Source: Tellurirhabdus bombi (lineage in GTDB: Bacteria; Bacteroidota; Bacteroidia; Cytophagales; Spirosomataceae). Taken from it: a stretch of DNA of 64,000 bases. Positions 9,131 to 17,681 of this stretch are shown here, in pieces; the first letter of the stretch is position 1, and the number at the start of each line of letters is the position of its first letter. The stretch covers positions 3,050,001 to 3,114,000 of the forward strand of contig NZ_CP090557.1 in NCBI RefSeq assembly GCF_021484805.1, read 5' to 3'. The notes under the pieces are model-generated. The model was not told the DNA's origin, did not search any database, and was given only the letters and a program-made list of their open reading frames with translations. The translations under genes were made by a program, and so were the position numbers.

Positions 9131-10084
9131 ATGCAGCAGCCTTACTTATCCATTGTTGTCTGTGTTTACAACGAAGAAGGAAACATAGTTCCAATGATCG
9201 AGGCTATTGACCACGCGCTGATAGGCTACGAATACGAAATTGTCTACGTCGATGATGGGTCTACCGACCGGACCCTGGCCGAGCTGAAAGCCGTGAATCA
9301 CGATGGCTTGGTTGTTATTCAATTGCAAACCAATTACGGCCAGAGTCTGGCCCTGGCAGCGGGAATTGAGAAAGCGCGCGGGCAATACATTGTTACGCTG
9401 GACGGCGACTTACAGAACGACCCCGCTGATATTCCTAAAATGCTTCGTAAAGCTGAAGAGGGCGATTTTGATCTGGTGGCGGGCATCCGGGCCAAACGGC
9501 AGGATGGCATGCTGCTCCGCAAAGTTCCCAGCCGGATGGCCAACTGGATCATTCGGCAGGCATCCGGGGTCCATCTGAAAGATTACGGCTGTGCGCTGAA
9601 AGTTTTTCGGGCCGATTTAGCCAAAAGCATAGGTTTATACGGCGAACTGCATCGTTTTATCCCCGTCTTGGCGCACCTGGAAGGAGCACGCATGACCCAA
9701 ATGGACGTGCAGCATCATCCGCGCCGGATCGGTCAATCCAAATACGGCCTAGGACGAACCTTAAAGGTAATCAGTGACTTAATCCTGATGCTCTTTCTGA
9801 AAAAATACCTGCGCAAGCCCATGCACCTGTTTGGGAACTGGGGGCTTATGGCTTTGTTTGCCGGACTTCTGATTCATGCTTATTTGTTGATTCAGAAAGC
9901 GTTGGGTTATGAAATTGGCGGGCGGCCGCTCCTGATTCTGGGCGTTACGCTGGTTATTGGCGGGATTCAGTTGATTACGTTTGGCCTCATGACAGAACTG
10001 CAAATGCGGACCTATTATGAGTCGCAGGAGAAAAAACCCTACCGAATCCGGCGGATTTATCAGGCCGAACGTGTCGTGGCTTGA
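9131..10084 (+). CDS. polyprenyl-phosphate glycosyltransferase (GT2, DPM1/GtrB-like)
   Basis: A 317-residue family 2 transferase: LSIVVCVYNEEGNI at the N terminus, DDGSTDRTL and DGDLQNDPADIP (the metal-binding DxD region), then QASGVHLKDYGCALKVFRAD and RIGQSKYGLGRTLKV, all typical of dolichol/undecaprenyl-phosphate mannosyl- or glucosyltransferases. Two C-terminal TM helices (about 235-255 and 265-290) anchor it, as in GtrB and ArnC. It would load a sugar from a nucleotide donor onto polyprenyl phosphate. Its stop overlaps the next start by one base, so the two are translationally coupled. Together with the upstream ArnT-like gene it forms a plausible donor-synthesis / flipping / transfer set. 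Confidence 0.88.
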   Translation: MQQPYLSIVVCVYNEEGNIVPMIEAIDHALIGYEYEIVYVDDGSTDRTLAELKAVNHDGLVVIQLQTNYGQSLALAAGIEKARGQYIVTLDGDLQNDPADIPKMLRKAEEGDFDLVAGIRAKRQDGMLLRKVPSRMANWIIRQASGVHLKDYGCALKVFRADLAKSIGLYGELHRFIPVLAHLEGARMTQMDVQHHPRRIGQSKYGLGRTLKVISDLILMLFLKKYLRKPMHLFGNWGLMALFAGLLIHAYLLIQKALGYEIGGRPLLILGVTLVIGGIQLITFGLMTELQMRTYYESQEKKPYRIRRIYQAERVVA

Positions 10085-10980
10085 TGGCTAGAAAAATCCC
10101 TGCCTACCTGAAAACTAGCCTTAAGATAGGCCTAACCGGACTTTCGCTTTGGCTGGTATTTCGTAAAATTGAGCCGGAACAGGTCTGGGCTGTGATAAAG
10201 CAGGTTCATGTAGGCTGGTTAGTGCTGGCTACGGGGCTTTATCTGGTATCGAGGGTGTTAGGAGCGGAGCGTTTGCGGTTGCTGTTCCGGCAGATTGGCT
10301 TAAACATCAACTTCGGTCCTAGTTTGAAGCTATACTGGTTAGGAATGTACTACAACCTGTTTTTACCGGGTGGAATTGGCGGTGACGGGTACAAAGTTTA
10401 CCTGCTCAATCGGCTGACGGCAACGCCCGTTAAATCGCTCCTTGCGGCTACACTTTTTGACCGGATTATCGGCATTTTTCCACTGGGGTATATGTTGGCC
10501 GCTTTGGCTGTATTTTTGCCGTCCTTGCCGGTGCTGGATGCAATTATTCCCTATCGTTGGCTTTTTTTAGGACTTATTCCACTTGGGTATTTTGGAGCTA
10601 GTTGGCTGCTTCGTCGCTTCTGGCCCGAATTTAGCCCAGTTTTCAACCGGGCGACCTTACAATCCATTGGTGTGCAAGTAGCGCAGATGATTGAAATTAT
10701 CGTTCTGTTATATGCCATGCAGGCCTCGGGAGCATGGGCGGCTTACCTGGCTATTTTTCTGCTTTCTTCTATCGTGTCAATCATTCCGTTCACCATTGGC
10801 GGGGCTGGTTCGCGGGAGCTGACTTTCCTGCTAGGGGCGCAACTATTTGGCTTGCCCGCCGATGAGGCAGTAGCGATCAGTTTGCTGTTCTACGTAATTA
10901 CGGCCCTCGTTTCGCTAAGCGGCATTGTATTCAGTTATTCCGAAACCATCCTAATTCCGCCCTCACCAGTCAGAAAATAA
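10084..10980 (+). CDS. flippase-like membrane protein (lysylphosphatidylglycerol synthase TM / AglD-like family)
   Basis: A 298-residue polytopic protein starting at ATG 10084, sharing one base with the preceding TGA. It shows the features of the UPF0104/MprF-N-terminal-like family: GVYLVSRVLGAERLRLLF-type early helices, YYNLFLPGGIGGDGYKVYLL near residue 90, and TIGGAGSRELTFLLGAQLFG near 240, where the Gly-rich GGaGxRE motif is diagnostic. About eight TM helices. Relatives act as lipid or lipid-linked sugar flippases. Coupling to the polyprenyl-phosphate transferase suggests movement of that lipid-sugar across the inner membrane; this is inference from context. Confidence 0.8.
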   Translation: MARKIPAYLKTSLKIGLTGLSLWLVFRKIEPEQVWAVIKQVHVGWLVLATGLYLVSRVLGAERLRLLFRQIGLNINFGPSLKLYWLGMYYNLFLPGGIGGDGYKVYLLNRLTATPVKSLLAATLFDRIIGIFPLGYMLAALAVFLPSLPVLDAIIPYRWLFLGLIPLGYFGASWLLRRFWPEFSPVFNRATLQSIGVQVAQMIEIIVLLYAMQASGAWAAYLAIFLLSSIVSIIPFTIGGAGSRELTFLLGAQLFGLPADEAVAISLLFYVITALVSLSGIVFSYSETILIPPSPVRK

Positions 10981-10982
10981 AG

Positions 10983-11018
10983 ACGGCTGCCAACCGGTCG
11001 GAGACAGGCAGCAGCCGT
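10983..11018 (-). terminator. terminator between convergent flippase-like and fasciclin genes
   Basis: ACGGCTGC (10983-10990) pairs with GCAGCCGT (11011-11018). Read leftward the stem is followed by CTTTATTTT, so it best serves the leftward fasciclin gene; rightward it is followed by A-rich sequence, a weak tail. Confidence 0.55.
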
Positions 11019-11032
11019 TCTAAAAAAGTCCG

Positions 11033-11629
11033 TTATTTCGAAGGCATCAGTACCGTATCCACCGAGTGAGCAACGCCGTTCGTCGCTTTGATATCGGCCA
11101 TAATAACCGTGGCTGTGTTACCCTGCGCATCTTTGAGCATTACCTTATCGGCCTGCTTGCTAACCGTTAGTTTTTCGCCGGAAAGCGTAGTTAATTGCTG
11201 ACCATCCTGCAAATCGGCGGCCATCAGATTGCCTTGTACGACGTGGGTTCCGAGAATACCCATTAGTTTTTGTTTGTAAGCCGGTGTCAGCAATTTCTCC
11301 ATCGTTCCCGAGGGGAGCTTGTTGAACGCGTCGTTGGTAGGCGCGAAGACGGTATAATTTGTACCAGCCGCCATCCGACTGTTCTGGTTGGCAACCTTAA
11401 GAGCCGATGCCAGCATGGTGTGATTAGGCGACATAGAGGCGCTGGCCGCCAGGTCTTTTCCGGTTGACACACCCTGTGAGCCCACACGACTTTCGCGTCC
11501 GGCTGCTCCCGGCGTTTGCGTAGAGCTATCTTGCGTATTGCCTTGTGTTGGCGTTGTCTGCGCACAGGCGGCAGTTCCCATTAAGAAGGTAATACTAAAA
11601 ACAATGGAGAGAAATGAGTTCTTTTTCAT
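11033..11629 (-). CDS. fasciclin (FAS1) domain exported protein
   Basis: A 198-residue protein. The ATG at 11629 begins a signal peptide (MKKNSFLSIVFSITFLMG) ending in TAAC-AQT, which could be a lipoprotein cleavage site with the Cys as first residue or a signal peptidase I site. A Thr/Ser/Gln-rich linker follows, then one FAS1 domain (about residues 70-197) with the H1 motif YTVFAPTNDAFNKLP and the H2 region NGVAHSVDTVLMPS. FAS1 domains mediate adhesion or protein-protein contact at the cell surface. The gene sits alone, leftward, with the terminator at 10983-11018 behind it. Confidence 0.88.
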   Translation of the reverse strand: MKKNSFLSIVFSITFLMGTAACAQTTPTQGNTQDSSTQTPGAAGRESRVGSQGVSTGKDLAASASMSPNHTMLASALKVANQNSRMAAGTNYTVFAPTNDAFNKLPSGTMEKLLTPAYKQKLMGILGTHVVQGNLMAADLQDGQQLTTLSGEKLTVSKQADKVMLKDAQGNTATVIMADIKATNGVAHSVDTVLMPSK

Positions 11630-11809
11630 GATGTGATTAATTAAGACGGATGCATGTTGGCAGTAGTCGTACGATAAATAATAGCTTGTAACCAAAAAAT
11701 GTTTTGTTTTAAGTCGAATTTATTGCAGTAAATGGCTAATTATTACCTGATTACTTAATTGGATTAGAATTGAACGAGTAGGTTTAATTAAACCACGAAG
11801 GGGATGGCT

Positions 11810-12544
11810 TTAGGGATTCAATTGTCGTTCGGCAAACCACCGCATCCGGTAGGCATTCATGGCAGTTGTACCCAGTTGATGAAGAAGTCGGTAATTTACC
11901 ACAAGACCGACTGCCGCACCGATGCCAGGAACTAGCTGGGCCATTTTTGCCAAATCAATGTAATCGCGGTATTCTTCCTGAAACACTTGCCAGTCGAATT
12001 GGTGAATGTCGTCGGGAAGCTGCTGGCTGTGTTTGGTCCAATCCGCGACGTGTCGGAATACTTCCTGGCGGCGTTCCTGGCTCGAGAAAGCCAATTGAAA
12101 GATATACATGATAAACAGCCGCTCCCGATAATCATTGACGGAGTAACCATACAAAGCGGCAATTTCAAATAACAGCTTCATTTTCAGGGTCAACAATAGC
12201 GGAAAGTCGGCCAAACCCCACAATAAGCCACCCGCACCGGTCAAACCTCCTTCGGCGGCACCAATTTTTTTATAGTTTTCGATGCGTTCCTGAACCCTGT
12301 TTTCACGTTGTTCAAAGGTAAGCCCGGCAACAGGCTGGCGGGTAAGCTGCTCCGCTCCGAACAGAACAGCCCGCGTCATTTGCTTAATGGCCACGGTAAT
12401 GGCCTTGCGCACCTGATTGGGAATAAAGCGATTGAGGCGGGTTTGCACGGCTTTGGAGAGCCGATTGGTAGCAGACGGAGGTTTTTGCATCTTAATCTGC
12501 CAGGATCGGAGTTCGTGTTGGACGTATATTTCGTAGGAAGTCAT
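11810..12544 (-). CDS. EcsC family protein
   Basis: A 244-residue protein beginning MTSYEIYVQHELRSWQIKM. The motifs are those of the EcsC family: IPNQVRKAITVAIKQMTRAVLFG, GAAEGGLTGAGGLLWGLADFPLLL (a Gly-rich amphipathic or membrane segment about residues 95-120), MKLLFEIAALYGYSV and VPGIGAAVGLVVNYRLLHQLG near the C terminus. It has no signal peptide and probably associates with the inner membrane through the Gly-rich helices. Biochemical role in this phylum unknown. No operon partner is evident: the next gene upstream is divergent. Confidence 0.85.
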   Translation of the reverse strand: MTSYEIYVQHELRSWQIKMQKPPSATNRLSKAVQTRLNRFIPNQVRKAITVAIKQMTRAVLFGAEQLTRQPVAGLTFEQRENRVQERIENYKKIGAAEGGLTGAGGLLWGLADFPLLLTLKMKLLFEIAALYGYSVNDYRERLFIMYIFQLAFSSQERRQEVFRHVADWTKHSQQLPDDIHQFDWQVFQEEYRDYIDLAKMAQLVPGIGAAVGLVVNYRLLHQLGTTAMNAYRMRWFAERQLNP

Positions 12545-12670
12545 GGGTGCGATCGGGATTAATAAGCCGTTAAATTGTTCATGTCACAGGAGAATATTCT
12601 ACTGAAAGGAATTAAATTTACTATATAGGCGTTTTTTATTATACAACTTCAATGATATTTACTATCGCGT

Positions 12671-13357
12671 ATGAGAAAATTGCTTGCTCTTGCCTTCATC
12701 TGCTTAAGCTTCACTACGATCGGTAATTATTCCGTTTCTCCCAAAGGAAACGCGGTCAAACTCGTTGAAAGTGATCATGCTGCCTGGTCACAGGTCTATG
12801 ATAACCTGCATCTTGAGACCATTGGTTTAAACCGCGAAGTGTTTGAATATGCCTTGCGGGGCATGCAGAAAATAGGTCCTGCGCGGCATGTTCTGTCCAT
12901 TGCGGATTTGAGCAAGCCCTCTTCCCAAAAGCGCCTGTATGTGATCGATTTGGAGAACAACAAACTGCTGTTTCATACCTACGTTGCGCACGGTCGTAAT
13001 TCTGGTGAGCTGAATGCGATGCAGTTTTCAAATACGTCGTCGTCCTTTCAGTCGAGCTTAGGGTTTTACAAGACCATGAACACCTACCAGGGCAAACACG
13101 GCCTGTCGCTGAAGCTGCAAGGACTGGAAAAAGGCATTAATGATAACGCATATAGCCGCGCTATTGTAATACACGGGGCTGATTATGTTTGCGAAGATTT
13201 TATCCGCCGGACGGGTCGTCTTGGACGGAGCCAGGGCTGCCCGGCGGTTCCAAATGAGGTGACAAAACCAATCATTGCTGCCATTAAAGGTGGAACCTGT
13301 CTGTTTGTGTATTCACCCAGCCAGGCTTATTTGCAGCAATCCAGTTTCCTAATCTAA
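12671..13357 (+). CDS. murein L,D-transpeptidase catalytic domain family protein (exported)
   Basis: A 228-residue protein with a signal peptide (MRKLLALAFICLSFTTIG). The mature part carries the variant L,D-transpeptidase fold: YVIDLENNKLLFHTYVAHGRNSG, LGFYKT, then IVIHGADYVCEDF and GRSQGCPAVP with the catalytic His and Cys (SxGCPAxP). It would act on peptidoglycan stem peptides in the periplasm (3-3 cross-links or attachment to the wall). It belongs to the shorter family without the YkuD N-terminal modules, unlike its convergent neighbour. The two genes share one bidirectional hairpin, but there is no sequence sign that they are recent duplicates. Confidence 0.88.
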   Translation: MRKLLALAFICLSFTTIGNYSVSPKGNAVKLVESDHAAWSQVYDNLHLETIGLNREVFEYALRGMQKIGPARHVLSIADLSKPSSQKRLYVIDLENNKLLFHTYVAHGRNSGELNAMQFSNTSSSFQSSLGFYKTMNTYQGKHGLSLKLQGLEKGINDNAYSRAIVIHGADYVCEDFIRRTGRLGRSQGCPAVPNEVTKPIIAAIKGGTCLFVYSPSQAYLQQSSFLI

Positions 13358-13381
13358 GAAGACTTCGTTATATAGATAATA

Positions 13382-13413
13382 AAAAAAGCCACTCCCGAAA
13401 GAGTGGCTTTTTT
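13382..13413. terminator. bidirectional terminator between two L,D-transpeptidase genes
   Basis: AAAAAAGCCACTC (13382-13394), loop CCGAAA, and the exact complement at 13401-13413 give a 13-bp stem with T-runs in both directions, ideal for the convergent genes at 12671-13357 and 13415-14608. It ends one base from the stop of the leftward gene. Confidence 0.9.
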
Positions 13414-13414
13414 A

Positions 13415-14608
13415 TTATACAAGCTGTCCGTATACATCGCGGTAGAAGACCAGCCGCCCTTCGGCGTTTACATCGACCAGGTTATAAATTACAAAGACTG
13501 GGTATTTTTTCGGCAGCTTGAAGCTGCTTGGTTTCTGGTCAATCAAACAACGGTTGTAGAAACCTTCGTCAAACTTGGTTTCGCCCAGCAGATAATTGGC
13601 AAATTCAACGGGTTTTTCGAGGCGCATGCACCCGTGGCTACGCCAGCGGTCGGTAGACATTTCGAACAGGTTCCGGGCGTTGGTATCATGCATGTAGATA
13701 GCGCCCGGGCCATCCAGATTAAACTTGATCAACCCCAACGAATTATGACAGCCCGACGTTTGTCGAATGCGATACGGAAAGTTCGTGGCCGATAAGCTTT
13801 CCCAATCGATGGATTCTGGATCGACTACTTTCTCGCGTTTATCAAGAATCTCCAGGTTTTGGCTATCCAAAAATCCGGGGTTTTGCTGGATTTTCGGCAA
13901 CAGCTCCTTAACGGCAATGCCCTGGGGCACATTCCAGTACGGATAGGCAATAATGTCCGTCAGGTAAGTCGTGAACAGGGGCGTTGCGTTCTTTTTGCTG
14001 CCTGCAATAACCTGCATGGGCATTAGCCGTTTTCCTTGATCATCGTATACATTCAGTTCGGCGGCTGGAATATTCACCACGATAAAACGGTCCAGTTCAA
14101 AGCGGTTTAGCCAGCGGTAGAAGTTAAGCGTTTTCCGGATTTGCCGAAGTGTATCGTCTGAGGCAGAACCTCTCAATCGGTCATAGTGAGCTACTAACTG
14201 CGCATACGGTGTGAAAGCGTTGCCTTTTTTCAAAGAATCGACCAGATTCTTACCAAGGGGAGCCGTAAAAATAGTTGCCGAGTCAACCTGTTCCGGAATT
14301 TTGTTCTGAAGCAGCCCCGTTACTTTTTTGCCGTACTTAATTTCCAGAACTAGTCTTCGGATGAGCGTATCGGCTTGTAATTCAGTGGCGTCCAGGTTAT
14401 CGGCCAGCGTGTAGCGCGATGTATCGATACCTATAGAATCGGCGTACGTTTTCAGTTCGCTGAGCAATTCTTTCTTGAAAGGCTCTTCCTGCGAGAAGAA
14501 GCTCGTGTTTTTAAACCAGTAGCCTACCTTGTTATAATTAAGGAACGTAAGCCCCAGCAAAAACACCACAATCAAGGATGCAATTATTATTTTTTTTTGC
14601 TTTTCCAT
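13415..14608 (-). CDS. L,D-transpeptidase (YkuD family, membrane-anchored)
   Basis: A 397-residue protein; ATG 14608 is chosen because it begins a basic N terminus and one TM anchor (MEKQKKIIIASLIVVFLLGL). A periplasmic helical domain (about 40-190) precedes the YkuD catalytic domain (about 200-370): IVVNIPAAELNVYD, MPMQVIAGSKKNATPLF, then GAIYMHDTNARNLF and WRSHGCMRLEKP with the His and Cys of the HxxT/SHGC[MI]R active site. Expected reaction: cross-linking of peptidoglycan stems between two meso-DAP residues or tethering of proteins. The final VFIYNLVDVNAEGRLVFYRDVYG tail matches the scaffold usual in this phylum. Confidence 0.92.
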   Translation of the reverse strand: MEKQKKIIIASLIVVFLLGLTFLNYNKVGYWFKNTSFFSQEEPFKKELLSELKTYADSIGIDTSRYTLADNLDATELQADTLIRRLVLEIKYGKKVTGLLQNKIPEQVDSATIFTAPLGKNLVDSLKKGNAFTPYAQLVAHYDRLRGSASDDTLRQIRKTLNFYRWLNRFELDRFIVVNIPAAELNVYDDQGKRLMPMQVIAGSKKNATPLFTTYLTDIIAYPYWNVPQGIAVKELLPKIQQNPGFLDSQNLEILDKREKVVDPESIDWESLSATNFPYRIRQTSGCHNSLGLIKFNLDGPGAIYMHDTNARNLFEMSTDRWRSHGCMRLEKPVEFANYLLGETKFDEGFYNRCLIDQKPSSFKLPKKYPVFVIYNLVDVNAEGRLVFYRDVYGQLV

Positions 14609-14701
14609 TCCTATGAAAATAGTGTACTTGTTTACTTTAAAACCAAGTAGCTCGCAATGTGTTTGGGAAAAGCAGCATTTTGTACAGACAGTCAAAACAC
14701 A

Positions 14702-14731
14702 AAAAAGCCACACTTCTCAGTGTGGCTTTTT
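14702..14731 (-). terminator. terminator of the cold-shock gene
   Basis: AAAAAGCCACAC (14702-14713), loop TTCTCA and complement at 14720-14731: a 12-bp perfect stem ending in a T-run when read leftward, about 30 bases beyond the csp stop. Confidence 0.85.
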
Positions 14732-14762
14732 ATAAACTCAAATTTATATCAGAGAATTCCGA

Positions 14763-14954
14763 TTAAATCAGTTCTACGTTGACGGCATTCAGACCCTTGC
14801 GGCCTTTTTCTACCTCAAACTTTACCGCATCGTTCTCACGAACTTGATCGATGAGACCCGATACATGGACGAAGATATCTTCACTAGAGTCGTCCGGTTT
14901 AATGAATCCGTATCCTTTAGATTCATTAAAAAATTTAACCTTACCTGTTTGCAT
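14763..14954 (-). CDS. csp: cold-shock domain protein (CspA family)
   Basis: A 63-residue single cold-shock domain: GKVKFFNESKGYGFIKPD contains RNP-1 (KGYGFI) and DIFVHVSGL contains RNP-2. It binds single-stranded RNA or DNA and acts as an RNA chaperone. It is slightly shorter than E. coli CspA (70). The 183 bases between it and the upstream gene are AT-rich and include that gene's terminator, leaving room for a long 5' leader of the kind often used to regulate csp genes by temperature; I do not see an unambiguous promoter. It is flanked by its own hairpin terminator, so it is monocistronic. Confidence 0.95.
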   Translation of the reverse strand: MQTGKVKFFNESKGYGFIKPDDSSEDIFVHVSGLIDQVRENDAVKFEVEKGRKGLNAVNVELI

Positions 14955-15100
14955 TGTATTGATTAGAATTTCAATTTCAGCAAAATACGCTAGAAAAATT
15001 GAGAAATTCTAACGAATCGAAAAAAATTGTGTAACCACCCAATTATTTATGGCAACATTTTCGAAACAAGACCGAATTATTGGCTTTTCAGCTAAAAATA

Positions 15101-15124
15101 GAGGTTAGCGTTGGTACTAACCTC
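15101..15124 (-). terminator. terminator of the PQQ sugar dehydrogenase gene
   Basis: GAGGTTAG (15101-15108) and CTAACCTC (15117-15124) form an 8-bp stem with an 8-base loop; read leftward it is followed by TATTTTTAG. It lies 14 bases after the stop. Confidence 0.75.
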
Positions 15125-15137
15125 CTGTGGCCAATGA

Positions 15138-16358
15138 TTATTTCGCGTAAGATACGCGGTAAAGGACCCCATTGTTATCATCCGTGAATAACAGCGAACC
15201 GTCTGTGTGAACGGCAATTCCGACGGGGCGGCCAAACTGCGCACGGTTGTTATTAATCAGAAAACCCGTCACAAAATCGTCGAATCGCGTGGGCTTTCCG
15301 TTCTCGAAATGCAGCCGAACCAGCTTGTATCCCGAAGGCTGGCTCCGGTTCCAGGAGCCCCGCATTGTTACGAAAGCATCATTTTGATATTCTGCCGGAA
15401 ACTGATTGCCCGTATAGAACGCCATGCCAAGCGGGGAGCTATGCGCCGTATAAGTTAGCAAAGGCAGTGTGGTTTTCTGAAGATACTGCTGATAGGTAGT
15501 ATCGCCTTGTGGACGATCGGAAGGGTTGTATTTGCCTTCTCCGTAAATATACGGCCAGCCGTAATCGGCTCCCTGCACAATCTTGTTAACTTCTTCTTTC
15601 TGCTCGTTATCACCCAGCCAGTCAATACCGTGATCAATTCCGAAGAGGTCTTTTGTTTGGGGATGCCAGCCAAAGCCAATTGTATTCCGAAGACCTTTGG
15701 CGAAGATTTTCCGGTTGGAGCCATCAGGGTTCGCCCGCAGAATGGTTGCGTGTTCTGGGTTTGGTTCCGGGCAGGAATTACAAGTGCTACCAACTGTTAT
15801 GTACATCATGCCATCCGGGCCAAAACCAATGGTCCGGTTAGGGTGCTGGCCACCATCGGGCAAGTTATTGATAAGTTGTGTACGCTGCCCCAGCGTCCCG
15901 TCCATATTAATAGGAGCCGAATAAACTTCCCGAACTGTAACCAGATACAGCATGCCATTATGAATGGTTATGCCATGTACCTGTTTTATATTGGCTACAA
16001 TTGTTTTAGTATCGGCCACGCCATCGTTATTTCCATCGCGGAGAAGGGTAACGGTTCCAGCTTCGCGGTCGGTAACATAAATGGCTCCGCTACTATGCAC
16101 CGCTAACATGCGAGGCTTACCAAGGCCATCGGAAAACTTCTTAATGCTAAAGCCTGCCGGCGCTTTCAATTGAGCAATATTTTGGTCCGTCGCATCCGTC
16201 AGGGCGGGGTAAAATACATATCCCTGTACCTGGGCGGTGGTTGGTTCCTGATCCGTTTCGGGGATCATTTCGTTAAAAACCTCTTTGGCTTTGTCGCACC
16301 CCAACATGACACCTGTGCCGAGTGCTATACTAAGTAGACCTTTTTTCCAGTTTTTCAT
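15138..16358 (-). CDS. PQQ-dependent sugar dehydrogenase-like lipoprotein (GSDH / L-sorbosone dehydrogenase family)
   Basis: A 406-residue lipoprotein: signal peptide MKNWKKGLLSIALGTGVMLGC with the lipobox Cys at about 21. The six-bladed propeller of soluble glucose/sorbosone dehydrogenases is recognised by LAVHSSGAIYVTDREAGTVTLL, HPNRTIGFGPDGMMYITVGSTCNSC, LRNTIGFGWHPQTKDLFGIDHGIDWLGD and DYGWPYIYGEGKYN. The conserved RN-xxGF and DHG/WLGD stretches are where PQQ and Ca2+ bind in relatives. Expected activity: periplasmic or surface oxidation of an aldose or related sugar with PQQ; no PQQ synthesis genes are in the window. The next upstream gene is co-directional but separated by a terminator. 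Confidence 0.85.
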   Translation of the reverse strand: MKNWKKGLLSIALGTGVMLGCDKAKEVFNEMIPETDQEPTTAQVQGYVFYPALTDATDQNIAQLKAPAGFSIKKFSDGLGKPRMLAVHSSGAIYVTDREAGTVTLLRDGNNDGVADTKTIVANIKQVHGITIHNGMLYLVTVREVYSAPINMDGTLGQRTQLINNLPDGGQHPNRTIGFGPDGMMYITVGSTCNSCPEPNPEHATILRANPDGSNRKIFAKGLRNTIGFGWHPQTKDLFGIDHGIDWLGDNEQKEEVNKIVQGADYGWPYIYGEGKYNPSDRPQGDTTYQQYLQKTTLPLLTYTAHSSPLGMAFYTGNQFPAEYQNDAFVTMRGSWNRSQPSGYKLVRLHFENGKPTRFDDFVTGFLINNNRAQFGRPVGIAVHTDGSLLFTDDNNGVLYRVSYAK

Positions 16359-16392
16359 TCTTTGGTTGAGTAAAAATTAATAATCAAAAAGC

Positions 16393-16429
16393 TACAGGAA
16401 GCCATTGACCTGAACAATGACTTCCTGTA
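16393..16429 (-). terminator. terminator of the MBL-fold hydrolase gene
   Basis: TACAGGAAGCCATTG (16393-16407) pairs with CAATGACTTCCTGTA (16415-16429), one C/A mismatch, 7-base loop; T-runs on both sides (GCTTTTTGATT leftward). Confidence 0.75.
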
Positions 16430-16439
16430 AGGAATTTTT

Positions 16440-17399
16440 TTAGCGTTTCCGGCTGCCGCCAAATGCCCACATCACCGTGCCCACAATCAGGCCGATGCCA
16501 ATGGCGCGGGCAACGTGGTAGGAGACCGGCGTAGGCATATCGACAATGCCTTCTTCGTCTGTGTGCGCAGGCTGCTTCACATACCGTCCACCTTTAGGAA
16601 CTTCCGTTTCGTTAAAGTGCTGTAAAAGCGTGTCCAGATGCTGGGGCAGTGTTATGCTTCGAATGGCTTTACCGTGGCCTGCTCCCGCCGCGGTTGGATT
16701 CAGGGCCGCCAGCGTTTGAATCGAGCGCCGGGCTGCTTCCCAGTCAATCGTAAAATAGGTTGGCGGACCGTGGAGTTCTTCTTTTTGCGTAATGACCGCT
16801 ATGGCCGATTCTTGTCGGGTCGTTGTAAAGGCATCACCCGCCAGAAGGGCCCGGTCGGAAGCACGGAACAAAGACACATGACCAGGCGAATGGCCGGGCG
16901 TATGAACAACATGCCAGCCTGGCATTTCAGGAATGGTCCCGTCAGCCGGAAAAGGCTGAACCTGGTCGCCCAGATTAGAGGGTCCTGTTGGAAACATCCA
17001 GGACATATAGGCCATTGCTCCCCCGCCAACACCTGGGTCAGGTGGCGGATAATGCGATTTGCCCTGAAGGAAAGGCATTTCGAGCGGGTGTGCGTAGACC
17101 GGAACGTTGGGCCACTCTTTCAACAAATCGGGTAATGCACCAACGTGGTCAAAATGGCCGTGAGTCAGCACAATAGCCGCTGGGGGATTGTTTTCTCCAA
17201 ACAGCCGTTCTGCCTCACGTTTAATGCGGGCTGCTGAATTAGGGAGAGCAGCATCGACCAGAACCCATTTGCTACCAGCAACCGGATCGCCTACAAAATA
17301 CACATTGACAAAAACGACTTTCATTCCAGCTATATCCGGCGCCACAGCGTACGGAGCAAGGTCTTCCGAAGAGGTTTCGGGGTTCATTACTGCTTCCAT
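16440..17399 (-). CDS. MBL-fold metallo-hydrolase
   Basis: A 319-residue metallo-beta-lactamase fold protein. THGHFDHVGAL (about residue 79) is the HxHxDH zinc motif; HTPGHSPGHVSLF gives the next His, LLAGDAFTTT the bridging Asp, and GAGHGKAI the last His region, so a complete dinuclear site is present. It resembles the glyoxalase II / quorum-quenching lactonase side of the superfamily rather than beta-lactamases. The C terminus ends in one hydrophobic helix (AIGIGLIVGTVMWAFGG) followed by SRKR, an unusual tail anchor. No signal peptide, so the catalytic domain is probably cytoplasmic at the inner membrane. Substrate not predictable. A start four codons in (ATG) is equally possible. Confidence 0.85.
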   Translation of the reverse strand: MEAVMNPETSSEDLAPYAVAPDIAGMKVVFVNVYFVGDPVAGSKWVLVDAALPNSAARIKREAERLFGENNPPAAIVLTHGHFDHVGALPDLLKEWPNVPVYAHPLEMPFLQGKSHYPPPDPGVGGGAMAYMSWMFPTGPSNLGDQVQPFPADGTIPEMPGWHVVHTPGHSPGHVSLFRASDRALLAGDAFTTTRQESAIAVITQKEELHGPPTYFTIDWEAARRSIQTLAALNPTAAGAGHGKAIRSITLPQHLDTLLQHFNETEVPKGGRYVKQPAHTDEEGIVDMPTPVSYHVARAIGIGLIVGTVMWAFGGSRKR

Positions 17400-17681
17400 A
17401 GTTCGTCTAATTAGAATAATATACCTTACATGTTAGTCTGGTAACATACGGAGACTAGCATTTTATAGTTATATACTTACGTTTCTCTCAACCCTAATTA
17501 ACCGGGAATGTTTGATCTACTTAGTCAAAGTAGCTCCGTTCGATTTTATAGATAAATACCCAATAATATTTTCATTATTACCTATTTAGTTGTAATTTAT
17601 TATGAAAATAACCATCATTTGTTCGGATCGTATTTCAGGGAATTGTTATATTTGTAAAATAAAATAACCGTACTTGACTTA

